Notes under the pieces: generated by a model
Told to the model about the DNA's origin: nothing
Seen by the model: only the letters and a program-made list of their open reading frames with translations
The model's database searches: none
Source: Cunninghamia lanceolata
Lineage: Eukaryota; Streptophyta; Pinopsida; Cupressales; Cupressaceae
Direction: 5' to 3'
Assembly (NCBI GenBank): GCA_027924645.1
Contig: BSBN01000213.1
Span: 34,102,501 to 34,166,500, forward strand
DNA: 64,000 bases
Made by a program: the position numbers and the translations under genes
Part shown: positions 1 through 11,640 of the stretch, piece after piece
Layout: every line of letters starts with the position of its first letter
Position numbering within the stretch: the stretch's first letter is position 1

Positions 1-1084
1 CATCACCATCATCATCAAAACAATCAACCCAGCAACAACAAACATCACAACCAAAGCACATCAAGCCAACTATCAAAACAAATCCTATCAATCATCAACA
101 TTAACACCAAAGCAAATCAACTCAATCACATCAACTCCAATCGGAACAAATCCAATCACTTCAGCAAATCAAAAGCAGCTCAATCCACCACAAATCATCC
201 ATCCTTCATCAAATCAATCTAATCAGCATTTCATCATCTTCCAACCATTCCAAACAAAGATCCAAATGCAATCCAATCCTTAAAGCTATACCAATCAAGT
301 TAATCAATCAAGCCAAATTATCCAAGCGCAATCAATGGTCTTGATCCTAGCCTTGTTGTAAGCCAAATCAATTAGCCAACTAGCCAACCAACTTAGCAAA
401 CAACCTTGTGTTGATCTAGGGATATAGCTTTCCCTGCAATGACAACACTCTCAACTATCATCAACAAAACAATCAACAATTAATCATTGGTTTACAGCTT
501 GACAGGGGCAATACCTTGTTTGCTTTTGTATCATTTGTGCATGCTTGCTTGCTTGCTTGTGTGTGTTATCATTTTATCTTGCCTTTGTATCACATCGGTA
601 TCATTCCAGCTAATATTCATATCTTGTGTATGTTGGAATAGCTTTTTGCACTATCCTTTGCATCTAAGGTCATATCATACCTTTTGTGCAGTAGGGCTTT
701 AATACTCTTAGTTTTCTTCCTCATACGTTAGACAAGGTTGTATTACACTGGGGCACAAGACATATCGTCACCCTGGTCCTTATACCTTGGTGCATAACGT
801 CTAGTGCTATATCAAACATCATGGTTGCTCACTTTCATTGCAGCATAACGCATCATCATTTCTTCTATCTATCTCCTTATCTTTCTTTTTTAACCAATCT
901 ATTTCATTTTGAAAGCCTACCCATGTTTGTCCAACCTGCCTATCCTCTCGAGGGGGCATCATCATCCTATCTTTCCATCATCATCATATCCTTACATCAT
1001 CATCATCCTTTTCCTCTATCCATACCTTAGCTTCTTTGAAATGATGTTACTCGACATAAAGCTTATCATCTCAAACATCATCTC
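1..1084 (+). mobile_element. 3' internal non-coding region of gypsy element E0
   Basis: No convincing gene is present. The first 400 bases are A/C-rich low-complexity sequence. From about 410 the stretch matches, by eye, two other places in the window (about 4430-4810, and 9990-10690 once its TRIM is removed). Shared phrases include the one around 'gtgttgatctagggatat' and 'taatattcatatcttg'. In each case the sequence precedes, or belongs to the 3' part of, a gypsy element ending in a PPT and an LTR starting TGTAGACACC. Short ORFs here have no family resemblance. A (TTGC)n-like run lies at 540-560 and CAT/ATC-rich runs at 955-1012. Confidence 0.6.
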
Positions 1085-1098
1085 AAAGAGGGGCAAAA
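1085..1098 (+). other. Polypurine tract of E0
   Basis: AAAGAGGGGCAAAA lies directly before an LTR starting TGTAGACACC. The same tract sits at the same place in H1 (8484), H2 (11076) and the LTR tandem (49363). In LTR elements the PPT primes plus-strand DNA synthesis. Confidence 0.8.
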
Positions 1099-2174
1099 TG
1101 TAGACACCCAAATTTGTCCCAAATTTGTTCATGTCTAGCAACACCTAGTCAAAAACATCACTTAGACATCATGTAGCATTTTGTCCTAAATCCCACTCTT
1201 AACCCCACTTATTCCATTAGCCAATTAATTAAATAAATTTTATTTATTTAATTAAAATCTCATTCAATTCCATCCTAATCCCATTATCCAATTAATTAAA
1301 TAAATTTTATTTATTTAATTAATATCCAACTCATATCCCAATTAATTCAAATATTTTATTTGAATTAAGTTCCCCACTATCCAATTAATTAAATAAATTT
1401 TATTTATTTAATTAATATCCAACTCATATCCCAACTAATTCAAATATTTTATTTGAATTAAGTTCTCATCATAAGCCGACTTTCCAATTAATTAAATAAA
1501 TTTTATTTATTTAATTAATTTATCTTATCATTTAGCTGACATGTGTGCCTCTTTCATTTAAAAAAAGATAAGTGGTACTACATACTTTATTTAATATCTT
1601 TCACATGTAGTACTTTTTATGTACACAAGCACACATGAGCCCTATTCTCCTTGACAATTGTCAAATGACTACAACTCCCTTGAAGAGTGGGATAACCGAA
1701 TCAATCCTAGCCATCCACATCAATCATTTAGTTTTTTAATCTCAACCATCCATTTGAACCAAGCCTTTTCTATAAATCAACCCCTCACAAGCCATTAGCA
1801 TGCATTGAGCCTCAAGTACCATTATTCTGCCAAATTTTCTAAAATGCATTGATCCTCAAGTATCCACATGTTGTCGAAATATCATTAGAGCCTTTGTATC
1901 CTTCAACTATCATCCTCATATCATCTTCATCTTAATGTTATGCTGCAGAAGTGAGCACCCAACATTCTTCCAACAAAAATCCTTCAAAATCTTGCATGCT
2001 CATGCGAGGTGGAGAAGCGCAATGGAGATAAATCAAGCATAGCGTGGAGATCGGTTTACATTTACATTTGTTATTTTGATTTTCATGTTGTCTTGTGCTT
2101 CATTGTGCATTGCTAGGGTTTTTATCATTGTTGTTTATTCATTTGCCCTGATTTGCAATTTTACCCTAACTACA
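1099..2174 (+). mobile_element. 3' LTR of gypsy element E0 (~1076 bp)
   Basis: Starts TGTAGACACC after the PPT and ends ..CTACA where integrase-coding sequence of another element resumes. It holds four copies of a near-perfect AT palindrome built from TTAATTAAATAAA and its complement (about 1219, 1279, 1381, 1482) and two of a second palindrome (AATTCAAAT/ATTTGAATT). A TATA box (tataaat, 1770-1777) lies about 670 bp in. The 5' LTR is outside the window, so no TSD can be checked. The 3' boundary is set from where the H1 integrase frame restarts. Confidence 0.75.
1770..1777 (+). promoter_or_regulatory. TATA box in E0 LTR
   Basis: CTATAAAT in a C/T-rich context about two thirds into the LTR. 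Equivalent TATA motifs lie in the H1 LTR (~9302), H2 LTR (~11497), LTR A (~49103) and LTR B (~50316). Confidence 0.5.
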
Positions 2175-3252
2175 GGCCTACTATGGAACATGATGCATGT
2201 GAATATGTGAAGAAATGTAAGTCTTGTTAGCAGCACGGAGACCTCATTCACACTCCCTCCCAGGCATTACAACCAATCATGACACCATGGCCCTTCTCTC
2301 AATGGGGCCTGGATCTCATTGGCAAGATTCATCCTCCCTCCTCTGATGGCAACAAATTCATCATCAATGCCACTAAATACTTTACAAAGTGGGTCAAAGC
2401 TATTCCCCTCGCTTTTACCACTGGCTCACAGGTTGCTAAATTCATCCTCTACCACATCATCTGTCGACATGAGATCCCATCCACCCTTGTCATAGATAAT
2501 GGCAAACCATTCAAAAACAATGATGTTCGTGCCCTTTGTGAATAATTCCACATTCAACATCATTTGTCCACTCCATATACCCCCAAGGTAATGGCCAAGC
2601 TGAGGCAACTAATAAAACCCTACTCAAAATCCTTAAGAAAGTTGTCAATGAAACTAGTCGTGACTGGCACCTCCACATCTATCCCGTCCTTTGGGCCTAT
2701 GGCACTAGCATTCATACCCCAACTGGAGCCACTCCATACGTCCTTGTCTTTGGAACTAAAGCCATCTTGCCAATTGAAATCAAACTCCCCTCCTTGCACA
2801 TCTCCTTGCATAATACCATTACTGAGGAAGAATACCATGTTGTACACATACAAGAGTTAGAGTTATTGAAAGAATGATGCCTCAATGCCTTAAATCATCT
2901 CCAAGCATACCAGAATCAACTCTGAAGATCTTACAACAAGAAAATACGTGCTAGAGAATTTGTAGTAGGTGACCTAGTCCTAAAAGAAAATCAAAGGAAT
3001 CTTCCAAAACGAGACAAGAAAGGCAAATTTGAACCTAATTGGTTGGCCCCCTATGTAGTTTTCTCTAAATATGGTTTAGGAGCATATTGGCTAGCCACTC
3101 ATGAAGGTGACAAAATTGAAGAACCCATGAACATAGTCCATCTCAAGAGGTTATACGCCTCGGTTGTTGAATACCCTATCCAAAAATCCAAAAACAAAAA
3201 TGTCAAAAATTCCAAAAAAAAATCAAAAAAGCAAAAAGGTAAAGAAAAATAA
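2175..3252 (+). pseudogene. Ty3/gypsy integrase (pol 3' end), decayed, element H1
   Basis: Integrase would insert the element's cDNA into the host genome. The stretch opens inside the N-terminal zinc-binding part (CKSC preceded by a YVKK segment). The catalytic core follows at 2279-2545 (PWPFSQWGLDLIGKI, YFTKWVKAIPL, VIDNGKPFKN, the last holding the second catalytic Asp). A TAA at 2543 and a one-base loss near 2583 move the rest of the core (GNGQAEATNKTL, with the catalytic Glu) into another frame until about 2875. The C-terminal module at 3043-3252 (LGAYWLATHEGDKIEEPMN, HLKRLY) ends in a Lys/Ser/Asn-rich tail. The 5' part of pol is absent because E0 is inserted here. The pattern is of the plant Tat/Athila-type gypsy group; the exact lineage is inference. 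Non-functional. Confidence 0.85.
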
Positions 3253-5640
3253 TTCATCCTATGGTGAAAATCACTCCTTGTGGTGCCTTGGACAAGTACC
3301 ATGATGAAAACTTATTTACAAGCATCATGTGTAGTCTCATACCAGATCCACTATTCATCCATCATCCCTGTCCTCATTACATACATCATTCCCACCCATT
3401 TTATCACCCTTCCCCACCCATGGCATATCCCTACTATCTGATCTTCCACACCCCCTCCTGCCTTCCTCACTTTTTAAAGAGAGTGAGTAATAGAAAAGTA
3501 GAAATCACACCCACGATTGATCCTCACACCTAGATTATCCCTCACCCTCCACCCAGCCTACCACCTTATCCTAATCTCCCTTGATCCCTCATCCCCCAGT
3601 CCATTTTGTGGTTTTATAACATCACGTCTTTGCACCTCCAACAAGTCACCCATTTGGTTACCTTATCTCCCTCACCCTCCACCCATCCTACCACCTCATC
3701 CTAATCTCCCTTGATCCCTCATCCCTCGATCCATTTCGTGGTTTTATAACATCACGTCTTTGCACCTCCAATGAGTCACCTAGTTGGTTACCTTATTCCC
3801 CTCATCCATCATCACATCCCCATCCTATTCTTCTTCCTGCCTATGATTTTAATACTATGGTATGGTCTAAAAACTAAAATTCCATCCTCTCAATCTATAC
3901 AATCAACCCATCCCCATATCCTCTTCATCAATTCACTAGACCTACATACAATCGCCACCCACACCCTTGTGTGCCTTGATCTCGTGGATACAGAGTATGT
4001 AGGTAGTTTAGAATATGAAGGATGTATCTAGTACTCAGGCACACAAGATGCCCCCATCACCAACTTTTTCAGTTGTCCCTACCATCTGGGCTTGATGTCT
4101 CCACCATTCACACCCCATCAACTATCTACAATCGCCCATCATACACCTGCACCATCTCCTCTCATATACATCTTAGACTTGACCCCCATCCGACAAGCAT
4201 CTTGCTTTTATCAAAATCACCTACACTAAGACTCTTCTCAACCATAGCCTATTGCCTACATATCTATCTTCTTATCATTTGACTTATCCAACTCATCATC
4301 AAACCCTACCTTACAGATGCATCCTTCCTACAATAGGTAGAATCCTCAATCCACACAAATCTTGGCAAGAGATATGATGTCTATATGATGGTCAATTGAT
4401 CTTTTGTTTGCTGGTTTTATTTTTGTTCCATTCCCTAATCCCTTCAATACCACCTTGATCTTTCTATATCTTGGTGTGTGGTGAAGGGCTTAGAATGGGG
4501 CATTGTCATTGCTTTTGTATCCCGTGCTTGTTGGATGATTATTAGCACTCCAACTTAATATTCATATCTTGTATGTGTTGGAATGGCTTATTGCATAACA
4601 ATTGTCCTTTTACATCTAAGGTCCCTTTTTACCTTTTGTGCACCATGGACTTATGCTCTAAGTTTTCTTCCTCACACGTCTAGACAAGATTGTATTATTT
4701 TGGGCATGTGTAAGATCATCCTTTTTTTGTTGCATCAAGTCCTATGCATGGGATAGAATGTCACCTTGGTTCCTCATACCCTATTGCATAACATCTCATG
4801 CTATATCAACATAAGTGCTTATAATCTATGCAGTATTTGTAATACATTCAAACCCCCCTCCTTTATTGACTCCTACATTTTACATTCCTTCCCCTTTCCC
4901 ATCATCCCCCTTTGTTCCAAGATTCATCAAGGAAATCTTTCCATTTCACCTTTGCACTCATATATCCACCACCCCTTTACCCACATTATCCCATATGCAC
5001 ACATTCTTTTCTACCCTTCTACCCACCTACATTATCCCCTGTGACCATTTTTAGGACCTATGTATCATGATCAACAAAATCAACACCCAAACCACCCTTA
5101 AATCACCTCTATGCATACCCCATCATACCATCCCCATTTATGTCTCATCATTTACCCCCTATCCATATCATTATTACATCTTTTTTATCATTTCTTACAA
5201 TTATCCATTATCTTTTATCCATTTCATTATCATTTACATCCCATTATTATCCATTTCATTATCATTTACATCCACAATATATGTTTATTAATCTAAACAT
5301 ATCCATTAGCCATTTGCATTCATCAAATCATCTATCCTACACATCATTATCCATAAACATACATCTAATCCTCACCATACATAATCTATCATCATCCTAG
5401 TCATCCATAACACATCGTAATACCTATCCACATCATAATCCATGCATCTACTCATAATCATCCATGCATCTAACCATAATCCATCTAATCATACATAAAT
5501 CATCATACATCAATAAACCGTAACATCATAACACATACATCAAAGTCCATAGCTTACCACAAAAATGCCATCTCAAATACATCTAAAAAATGATTAGGAT
5601 ACAATATATACATTGGCTCCGAAGAACCATCAAAGAATAT
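3253..5640 (+). mobile_element. Post-integrase 3' region of H1, non-coding
   Basis: No recognisable protein. The stretch is pyrimidine-rich on the + strand (many cat/cct/atc runs), which gives spurious short ORFs rich in Leu, Ser, Pro, His and Ile. About 4430-4810 matches the pre-PPT region of E0. About 5130-5520 is simple-sequence-like (tatccatttcattatcattta repeats, then catcata-type repeats). Confidence 0.5.
3534..3795 (+). repeat. Two-copy tandem duplication, period 130 bp
   Basis: The block starting 'ctcaccctccaccca' at 3541 recurs at 3671 with few substitutions, including 'ggttttataacatcacgtc' in both copies. It lies in non-coding sequence downstream of the H1 integrase. Confidence 0.85.
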
Positions 5641-5959
5641 CAAATCAGCCCATAGGCATGTATATCAGCGTGTCTCTAATTATCCCCTAGGTAGAATTGT
5701 CTCTCTGTGACGTCCCTGACTGGGATGACCGTGCTACTCATGGAGGTGGTGACCCCATAGGCTGCTGCAGTACTGGATGAATGGGAACATGTGGCTGCTG
5801 CTATGGTGGTTGCTACACTGACCTCTTATACCATCCCATCCTTCGAGATATGCAAGCTCCCAATCGACTCCTGTAGCTCTCTCGCTGTCCAGTCGGCACT
5901 AGACGCTCATATAGAGTACTATAATGATATGACTCTTAGGTAGCACCATCTAATCATAC

Positions 5960-7440
5960 TTGTAATCCCCTAAGAACATCAGCCATTCATGGCCCCAATC
6001 CCTGATGAGCCTCATCGCACTCACACTGATATCTCACTATCTATCCTTGCAGCTATATTACTTGTGCCTGAAGCTGCCCATCTCCCTGAGCCTGTGCTAA
6101 CTCCTATAGTTGCGCTATCTAGCCCTGCAGCTATGTAACCTACATCTAGAACTGCTCAACTTGTGTCTGCAATTTGGAAACCTCCTCACTATCATCCCCA
6201 ACCTCCACCTCTACCATCTCAATGTCCTCCTCCTCCTCCTCCTTAGCCTCCTCTACATCCCCATCTCCTCCCTGTGCAGCCACCTGTCCTGCTAGCATCG
6301 TGAGCTGAATAGGCCACTCATGTACCCACCATGCATGATACTGCAGTGTTGTACCCCATATCTACCACTCCCACCTAAATTTCCTAGACCCTTGACTGCA
6401 AGCCATCAAACTCGGCAATCACTGATCATGGATCGATCGGTACTCCCCACCGTGGTGCCTCTGACTGTACCTTGAGGAACACAACCTTCTCTTGTAGGAC
6501 ATCTTGTACCATCCCAAACTATCATAGCACTTGATCAGGCATATACCTATCAATAATCTAGTCCGTCTGCCCCATTAGGTATCGGGGCTATCGTATGTAC
6601 CACAACTAGTCTGCATCATCTGACCACCTCTCAAATGCTAGCCATGGCCTCCAGATCACTATCTAAATATCATCTATAACTCTCTGCTAGTATCAAAGAT
6701 CCCCTAGCCTGTGATGTTGTAGCACCCCTCCATAATTGAAGACATAAGGCTGGCTCTTCTCTTACATCCTCACTGTAATGGGTTGTGTGATAGAAATATG
6801 CTCCCATGCCCAGATATGCAAGAGAGTCACACCACACCCTAGACTAGCACCATGATAATACATCGCTGCATCCATATCATGATATAAGTGGGCTAGCACA
6901 TAGGGCCTCCACCTGAATACAACTCCATCCCTAAACATCTGCAATAACACTACTCCCCATCCCACTAGGAATCCACGGGATCTTCTATCTCACACAAGAG
7001 TCCCTGCTATCACCCCCGTGACAAACAACAGTAATCGATACAACCTGTCCATGGCCTGGGCATACAACATCTCTGTCCTCCTAGTGTCAAATGGTACCAC
7101 CACTAGTGTAAACACTACCTCAATGAACCCCACCCCTCACTGGTAGTCATACACTACCCTCTCTCCATGGATGGGGATATGCACTATCCTCCACACGTCC
7201 TCTAAGGTAATCATCATCTCTCTTGTCAGAAACAGGAAGGCACATTGCTCAATCTGCCACCTCTCCACCAGAGTTGTCATAAAGGATTGATGTACACATA
7301 TCTCTAGCATCTTTACTATCCAAATCAACCCAACCATCTACAAGAAGAACTTGTCAATACGATCCAGCTGCCCCCAGAGCACGCGGGTAGGTGACCGACA
7401 CTCCTTGGACTGTAGCACATCCTCATCATCCTACAACTAT
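5960..7440 (-). pseudogene. Plant mobile domain (PMD) pseudogene, antisense within gypsy element H1
   Basis: Read on the - strand, one frame from about 7440 to 6762 gives the order of an aminotransferase-like plant mobile domain. ERWQIEQCAFLF and MMITLEDVWRIVHIPIHGE fall at 7137-7337. GCGVTLLHIWAWEHISITQP falls at 6762-6965, in the place of the family's usual L-WSWE-RP segment. Further on, MPDQVL.QFGMVQ resembles the conserved RVLRQFGYVQ of the family. A degraded tail follows: an acidic Glu run near 6200-6260 and then a Gln-rich coiled-coil-like part (SKLQTQVEQF, ELAQAQGDGQLQAQ). Several in-frame stops are present, many as TAG where Gln is expected. PMD proteins include the MAIN/MAIL silencing factors, and the domain is known from transposable elements. 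Here it lies opposite to the H1 pol between integrase and PPT, so capture by the element is the likely origin. Not functional as read. Confidence 0.75.
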
Positions 7441-7479
7441 CAAAATCCATCTCATTAGGATCATTTTTCTACTATTCAT

Positions 7480-7980
7480 TTGTCTAGGTGCTAATCCCAC
7501 CTGTTTAGGCACTACCCCTTGTGCAGGCGCTATTTCTAGCCCTCTAGGCACTAATTAGCACCGCAACGCTAATCCCTCACACCCTAGCACTAAAAGGTGT
7601 GTAGACACACTGAATGGCACGTAGGTGCTAAAACATCATGTCCTGGCACTAATTGCCCCTTCCTTGACCTAAACCCTCGATGCTACTCCACCCTTTCTTA
7701 GTGCTAATCATCAGACTAGGCACTAATCCCAGACTCAGTGCTAATCTGCTCATTTTCTGTGCTAATCCTTGATGCCTTGGTGCTAATCATCCTTCCTACC
7801 TCGGCACTAAACCACCCTCCTTAGGCATTAATTACCTCTCCCAGGTGCTAATCATCAGACTAAGTGCTACTCCTGGCGTAGGCACCACTCCCTACCCCCT
7901 GGCTGCTAACCACAACCCCTATGTGCTATCCCCTCCCATTAGCACCTACAAACTACCCACTTGGACCCTCATTTATTGCA
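7480..7980. repeat. Degenerate 'gcactaa/gtgctaat' short repeats
   Basis: About 20 copies of a motif like 'aggcactaat' or 'gtgctaatc', spaced 15-35 bases apart, with no reading frame. A similar motif (agcactaaaa) recurs at about 61790-63350. It lies just upstream (on the - strand) of the PMD pseudogene, so it may be that gene's leader or a spacer of the element. Confidence 0.6.
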
Positions 7981-8483
7981 CCTAACTGACCCCTTTCCTA
8001 ATATTACAAAGTATCAATAGAACCTTTACTGGCTTGCCAACTGTTGTAGGTCGCAAGTACTCCTGTACGCGCTCTCCTCAATGCAACTCCCATGGAATTT
8101 GTGTCATCTCATCCTATTCATCTTTTTCTCCTCTAATCACAATTATCCAAGTGACAATAGACAAATGAGGAATATGGAGCCCCCAAAACCCTATTTGTAG
8201 CCACATTTACCATAATTTTTCTTCTGTGACCTAAATTTTTCGTCCACCTCTGTTCATACCACTTTTCCTTTGTGTCAACCAATTTCTTCATACTATCTCA
8301 TCATGTCCCTCCTTCTCCTTCTTTTGAGACATCACCGAAAACATTTATTTTATTTTTTCTGCCAATTCCTTGAGGGGGCATCACATCACCATATTCTCCT
8401 CTCCTGTCAGCTGACTGGGGAAAATAAAAAATCTATTTTTTCTTTAACATGCTACCAACACCTGATAGTTATGACACCATGTC

Positions 8484-8497
8484 AAAGAGGGGTAAAA
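8484..8497 (+). other. Polypurine tract of H1
   Basis: AAAGAGGGGTAAAA immediately precedes TGTAGACACC. A second G-rich motif (ttgagggggcatca) lies about 115 bases upstream at 8370-8383. Confidence 0.8.
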
Positions 8498-9577
8498 TGT
8501 AGACACCTGAAAATGGTCACAACCATCTTCCGTTATCACCAACACAATAAATTGATCCAAATCAAATAATTTCCACCATTTCACCCAACACATATGTTAA
8601 TTAAATAATTAGTATTTATTTAATTAATATTTCCTCATCTCCTCCCATCACAGAAAAATTATTTTCTTCTACTATAGTCCAAAAATTAAAAAATCCATTT
8701 AAAAGACTATAGTTCATGTTCACCTCCCAAAAATTAAATAAATATACCTATTTATTTAATTACCTATTTTATCTATTTTTGATTACTTATGTAATCAATC
8801 ACTAAATTCTTCCTAAGTGTGTGCACATGGGTTAATTAAATTAATCCTAGGTGACCCCTTTCCCCCATGCCTCTAGATGGAAACTTGTCATCTCATGTAC
8901 ATGCATGTACATGACAAGTGGTGCCTTTGGAGTATGGGCAAATCTTCCTTTTGTCATGCTTATCCTTCTTTCCACTATTCTAATTTTAAATTACATGTGG
9001 CACTATTTCATGGAATTTAAAATTAGACTTGTCCTCTCCTTCAAATTTTAAATTCTTCACAAAATCCAAACCATACTTTTTCATAAATGAATCCTTACAT
9101 GTCATACACCTACCCAATCCTAGCCATCCATCCATTCAACCATTCAATTTCATCCTTTGATATCCCCTTAAATCTTGGAGCATCTTCCTCATCCAATCCC
9201 TTTGTGCCATTTGTCCAATTCTCCTTGCTTGAGGATCCTTAAGAAATGTGAGCCCTTGATCTTCACAATTGATCCTAGCCCTTCATCCTCACCTCCAAAA
9301 TCCTATAAATTGAGCCCTTTCACTCCATTTCCAAGAAGCAATTGGAATATAATAAAATTCTACCTCATTGAGCACTTAACATTTAGTAATTAGCAATAGT
9401 TTATCATAGCATAGGGAAAATCAAGAGCTTTTGCATAATGATAGGGTGAAAATTAGTTGATTTATGCATAGTTCTTTAGTCTAATCTAGAGGTGACTTAG
9501 ATTGATGAACTAGGGTGAATTAGGCTTGTCTATTTGTCCTCATTGGGTTCATCTCTTTGGTGTTCACACATTTCACA
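8498..9577 (+). mobile_element. 3' LTR of gypsy element H1
   Basis: Begins TGTAGACACC after the PPT. It holds AT palindromes (about 8596-8630, 8743-8775) and a TATA motif in 'cctataaattgagccc' near 9302. The 3' end at ..TTTCACA is my estimate, because no second copy is available for alignment. No gene is seen inside. Confidence 0.65.
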
Positions 9578-11075
9578 TATATTATCTGCTAGTAACCATC
9601 CTTCTACCTATCCATCCATTTTACACTTCCTATCCCTCCCATCCACTATCGCCCATCCGTCTACCTATTCATGGTTTTCCCTTATCATCGGTATCTAGCA
9701 TCTAGGCTATCTAAACTGCAATCCAATGTCATCCCATAATATTCCCAAAAAATCAAAACATTCTCAAAATCCAAAAAATCAACATTTCCAAAAATCCAAA
9801 AAATCCAAAAAATCAAAACATTTCCAAAAATCCAAGCAATAAATTTAAATGCAAGTCATCCTTAATCCATACCAATCTAGTCAAAGTAATCTAGCCAAAT
9901 CATCCAATCACATCCTTGGTTTTGTTCCAATCTTGTTGTCAACCCGATCAATCAATCATCATCATCATTAATGGGATATATTGTTCCCGCATCCTTGTGT
10001 TGATCTAGGGATATATCAATCCACGCAATGAAAACACTATCCTTAATCCAATCATCATCAATCAATTAATTATCAATTTACAGCTTGACATTGTTGCAAA
10101 GATGGTTGCCGTTGCACTAAAAGATCAACTTGTTAATGCCCGACACAACTGCCAGAGTTAATGAATCCATGGGAGGCGATTAAGCCTTGTCACGAACCCA
10201 ATTGTTGCGCTGCACATCACAAGGAGACCAAGGGCACACACCTTTCAACAATCCCTCCCAGCACAAGTGAGGGTTTCGAACCTATGACCTAGGCTCTAAT
10301 ACCAATTGTTGCAAAGACAGTTGTCGTTGCACCAAAAGATCAACCTGTTAATGCCTGATACAACTGCAGAATTAATGAATCCACGGGAGGTGGTTAAGTC
10401 TTGTCACAAACCCAAGCAATATGCTACACAACACAAGGAGACCAAGGACACACACCTTACAACAGACATGGGCATCACCGTGTTTGTTTTTGAATCATTT
10501 GTGCATGCTTGCTTGTGTGTGTTATCATTTTATCTTGCATTTATATCAAGTTCTTCTTACTCCATCTAATATTCATATCTTGCGTCTAGACAAGGTTGCA
10601 TTATGATGGGTAAGTCCATGCAAAGGATACAAAGCCACCCTGGTTCCTTAAACCTTGGTGCATAATTTCCTCTTGTTATATCAAATAAGGACTGCTCTAC
10701 ATACTCTACCAGCATAACCATCTTCTCTCTATCCACTTTATCCATTATGATTATATCTTATCCATTTCCAATCTATCTTTTTCCACTATATATTTCACCT
10801 ATTTATTTTAACTTAACAATCCATCCTAACTATCCATTCCTAACCTTTAACCTTATCCATCCTTTCTCTTGCATTCATTTCCATATCCAACCCCTTTTCA
10901 TCCATTTTGAGAGCATACTCGTGTTCTTCTAACTCGCCTATCCTCTTGAGGGGGCATCCCATCCATACATCATTCGTCCTCATCACTCCTTCAAGTGGTT
11001 GGGGCATCCTTTTCCTTCATCCATATCTTTTCTTCTTTGAAATAATGTTACTTCTCTTAATCACAATATCATCTC
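9578..11075 (+). mobile_element. 3' internal region of gypsy element H2, interrupted by a TRIM
   Basis: No protein is recognised. 9720-9840 is a run of 'aaaatccaaaaaatc' repeats like the Lys/Asn-rich tail after the H1 integrase. 9990-10690 (without 10092-10469) matches the pre-PPT region of E0. The G-rich motif 'cttgagggggcatcc' sits at 10946-10960, about 120 bases before the PPT. Confidence 0.55.
10092..10464 (-). mobile_element. Complete TRIM (terminal-repeat retrotransposon in miniature), 373 bp
   Basis: Two direct repeats of 159 and 158 bp (10092-10250 and 10307-10464), each TGTTG..CAACA, flank only 56 bp. Read on the - strand, the internal part starts with TTGGTATTAGAGCC, a slightly altered initiator-Met-tRNA-type PBS, and ends in a GGGAGGGAT polypurine tract next to the other LTR. 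The 5-bp TSD gacat lies at 10087-10091 and 10465-10469. The related E0 sequence near 498-515 shows the empty site. It codes for nothing and would depend on proteins of an autonomous element. The LTRs differ at many sites, so the insertion is old. Confidence 0.9.
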
Positions 11076-11089
11076 AAAGAGGGGCAAAA
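11076..11089 (+). other. Polypurine tract of H2
   Basis: AAAGAGGGGCAAAA directly before TGTAGACACC, identical to the E0 tract. Confidence 0.8.
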
Positions 11090-11640
11090 TGTAGACACCT
11101 AAAATTCACCATATCTTACGACATGACCTTGTGACATATTTTATTCTAGGTCCCTTTCATGACCCCTTACATCATTCCCATTAGTTAAATAAATTAAGTT
11201 TATTTAACTAATCCCTTTTATCCATTTATCCTCCTCCTACATTGAATTAAATAAATTTTATTTATTTAATCCCATTTTCCTCCACCATCTAATTTAAATA
11301 AATTAAATATTTATTTAAATCCCACATGTCTTATAATTTAAATAATTTTATTATTTAAATTATTTATTCCCACTCACATCCCTATTTTTAACCTCCTTAA
11401 ATGAGATTCATAACCAATAACTTCAACTTTCAATCCTATCCATCCACCTCACACCTCACCCTTCTAATCTTGGCCATCTATTTTATCCTTCTCCATTCTA
11501 TAAATTAAACCTCTCATTTCAATATCAAATCCCCAGCAAATCTACAAACGTACAAATATCTATTGTTTTTCTCTATTACCATTTTTAATATATTTTGCTT
11601 CCATATCATATCCAATTTATGCCGGTTGCATGAACAGTCC
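11090..11640 (+). mobile_element. 3' LTR of gypsy element H2 (end uncertain)
   Basis: Starts TGTAGACACC. It has four different AT palindromes at about 11180-11365 and a TATA motif in 'ttctataaattaaacc' near 11497. It is shorter than the E0 and H1 LTRs, so it is either truncated or ends past 11640 in sequence I cannot assign. Confidence 0.55.

Noticed and set aside
1200..1520. Palindromes as transcription terminators
   Set aside because: Rho-independent terminators do not apply to plant nuclear genes. The palindromes lie inside an LTR before its TATA box.
2426..2853. - strand ORFs opposite the H1 integrase
   Set aside because: Shadow frames of the integrase. The + strand carries the family motifs.
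487..5400. Numerous + strand ORFs rich in Leu/Ser/Pro/His/Ile
   Set aside because: Pyrimidine-rich, low-complexity non-coding parts of gypsy elements. They do not persist in frame between related copies (410-1095, 4430-4810, 9990-10690).
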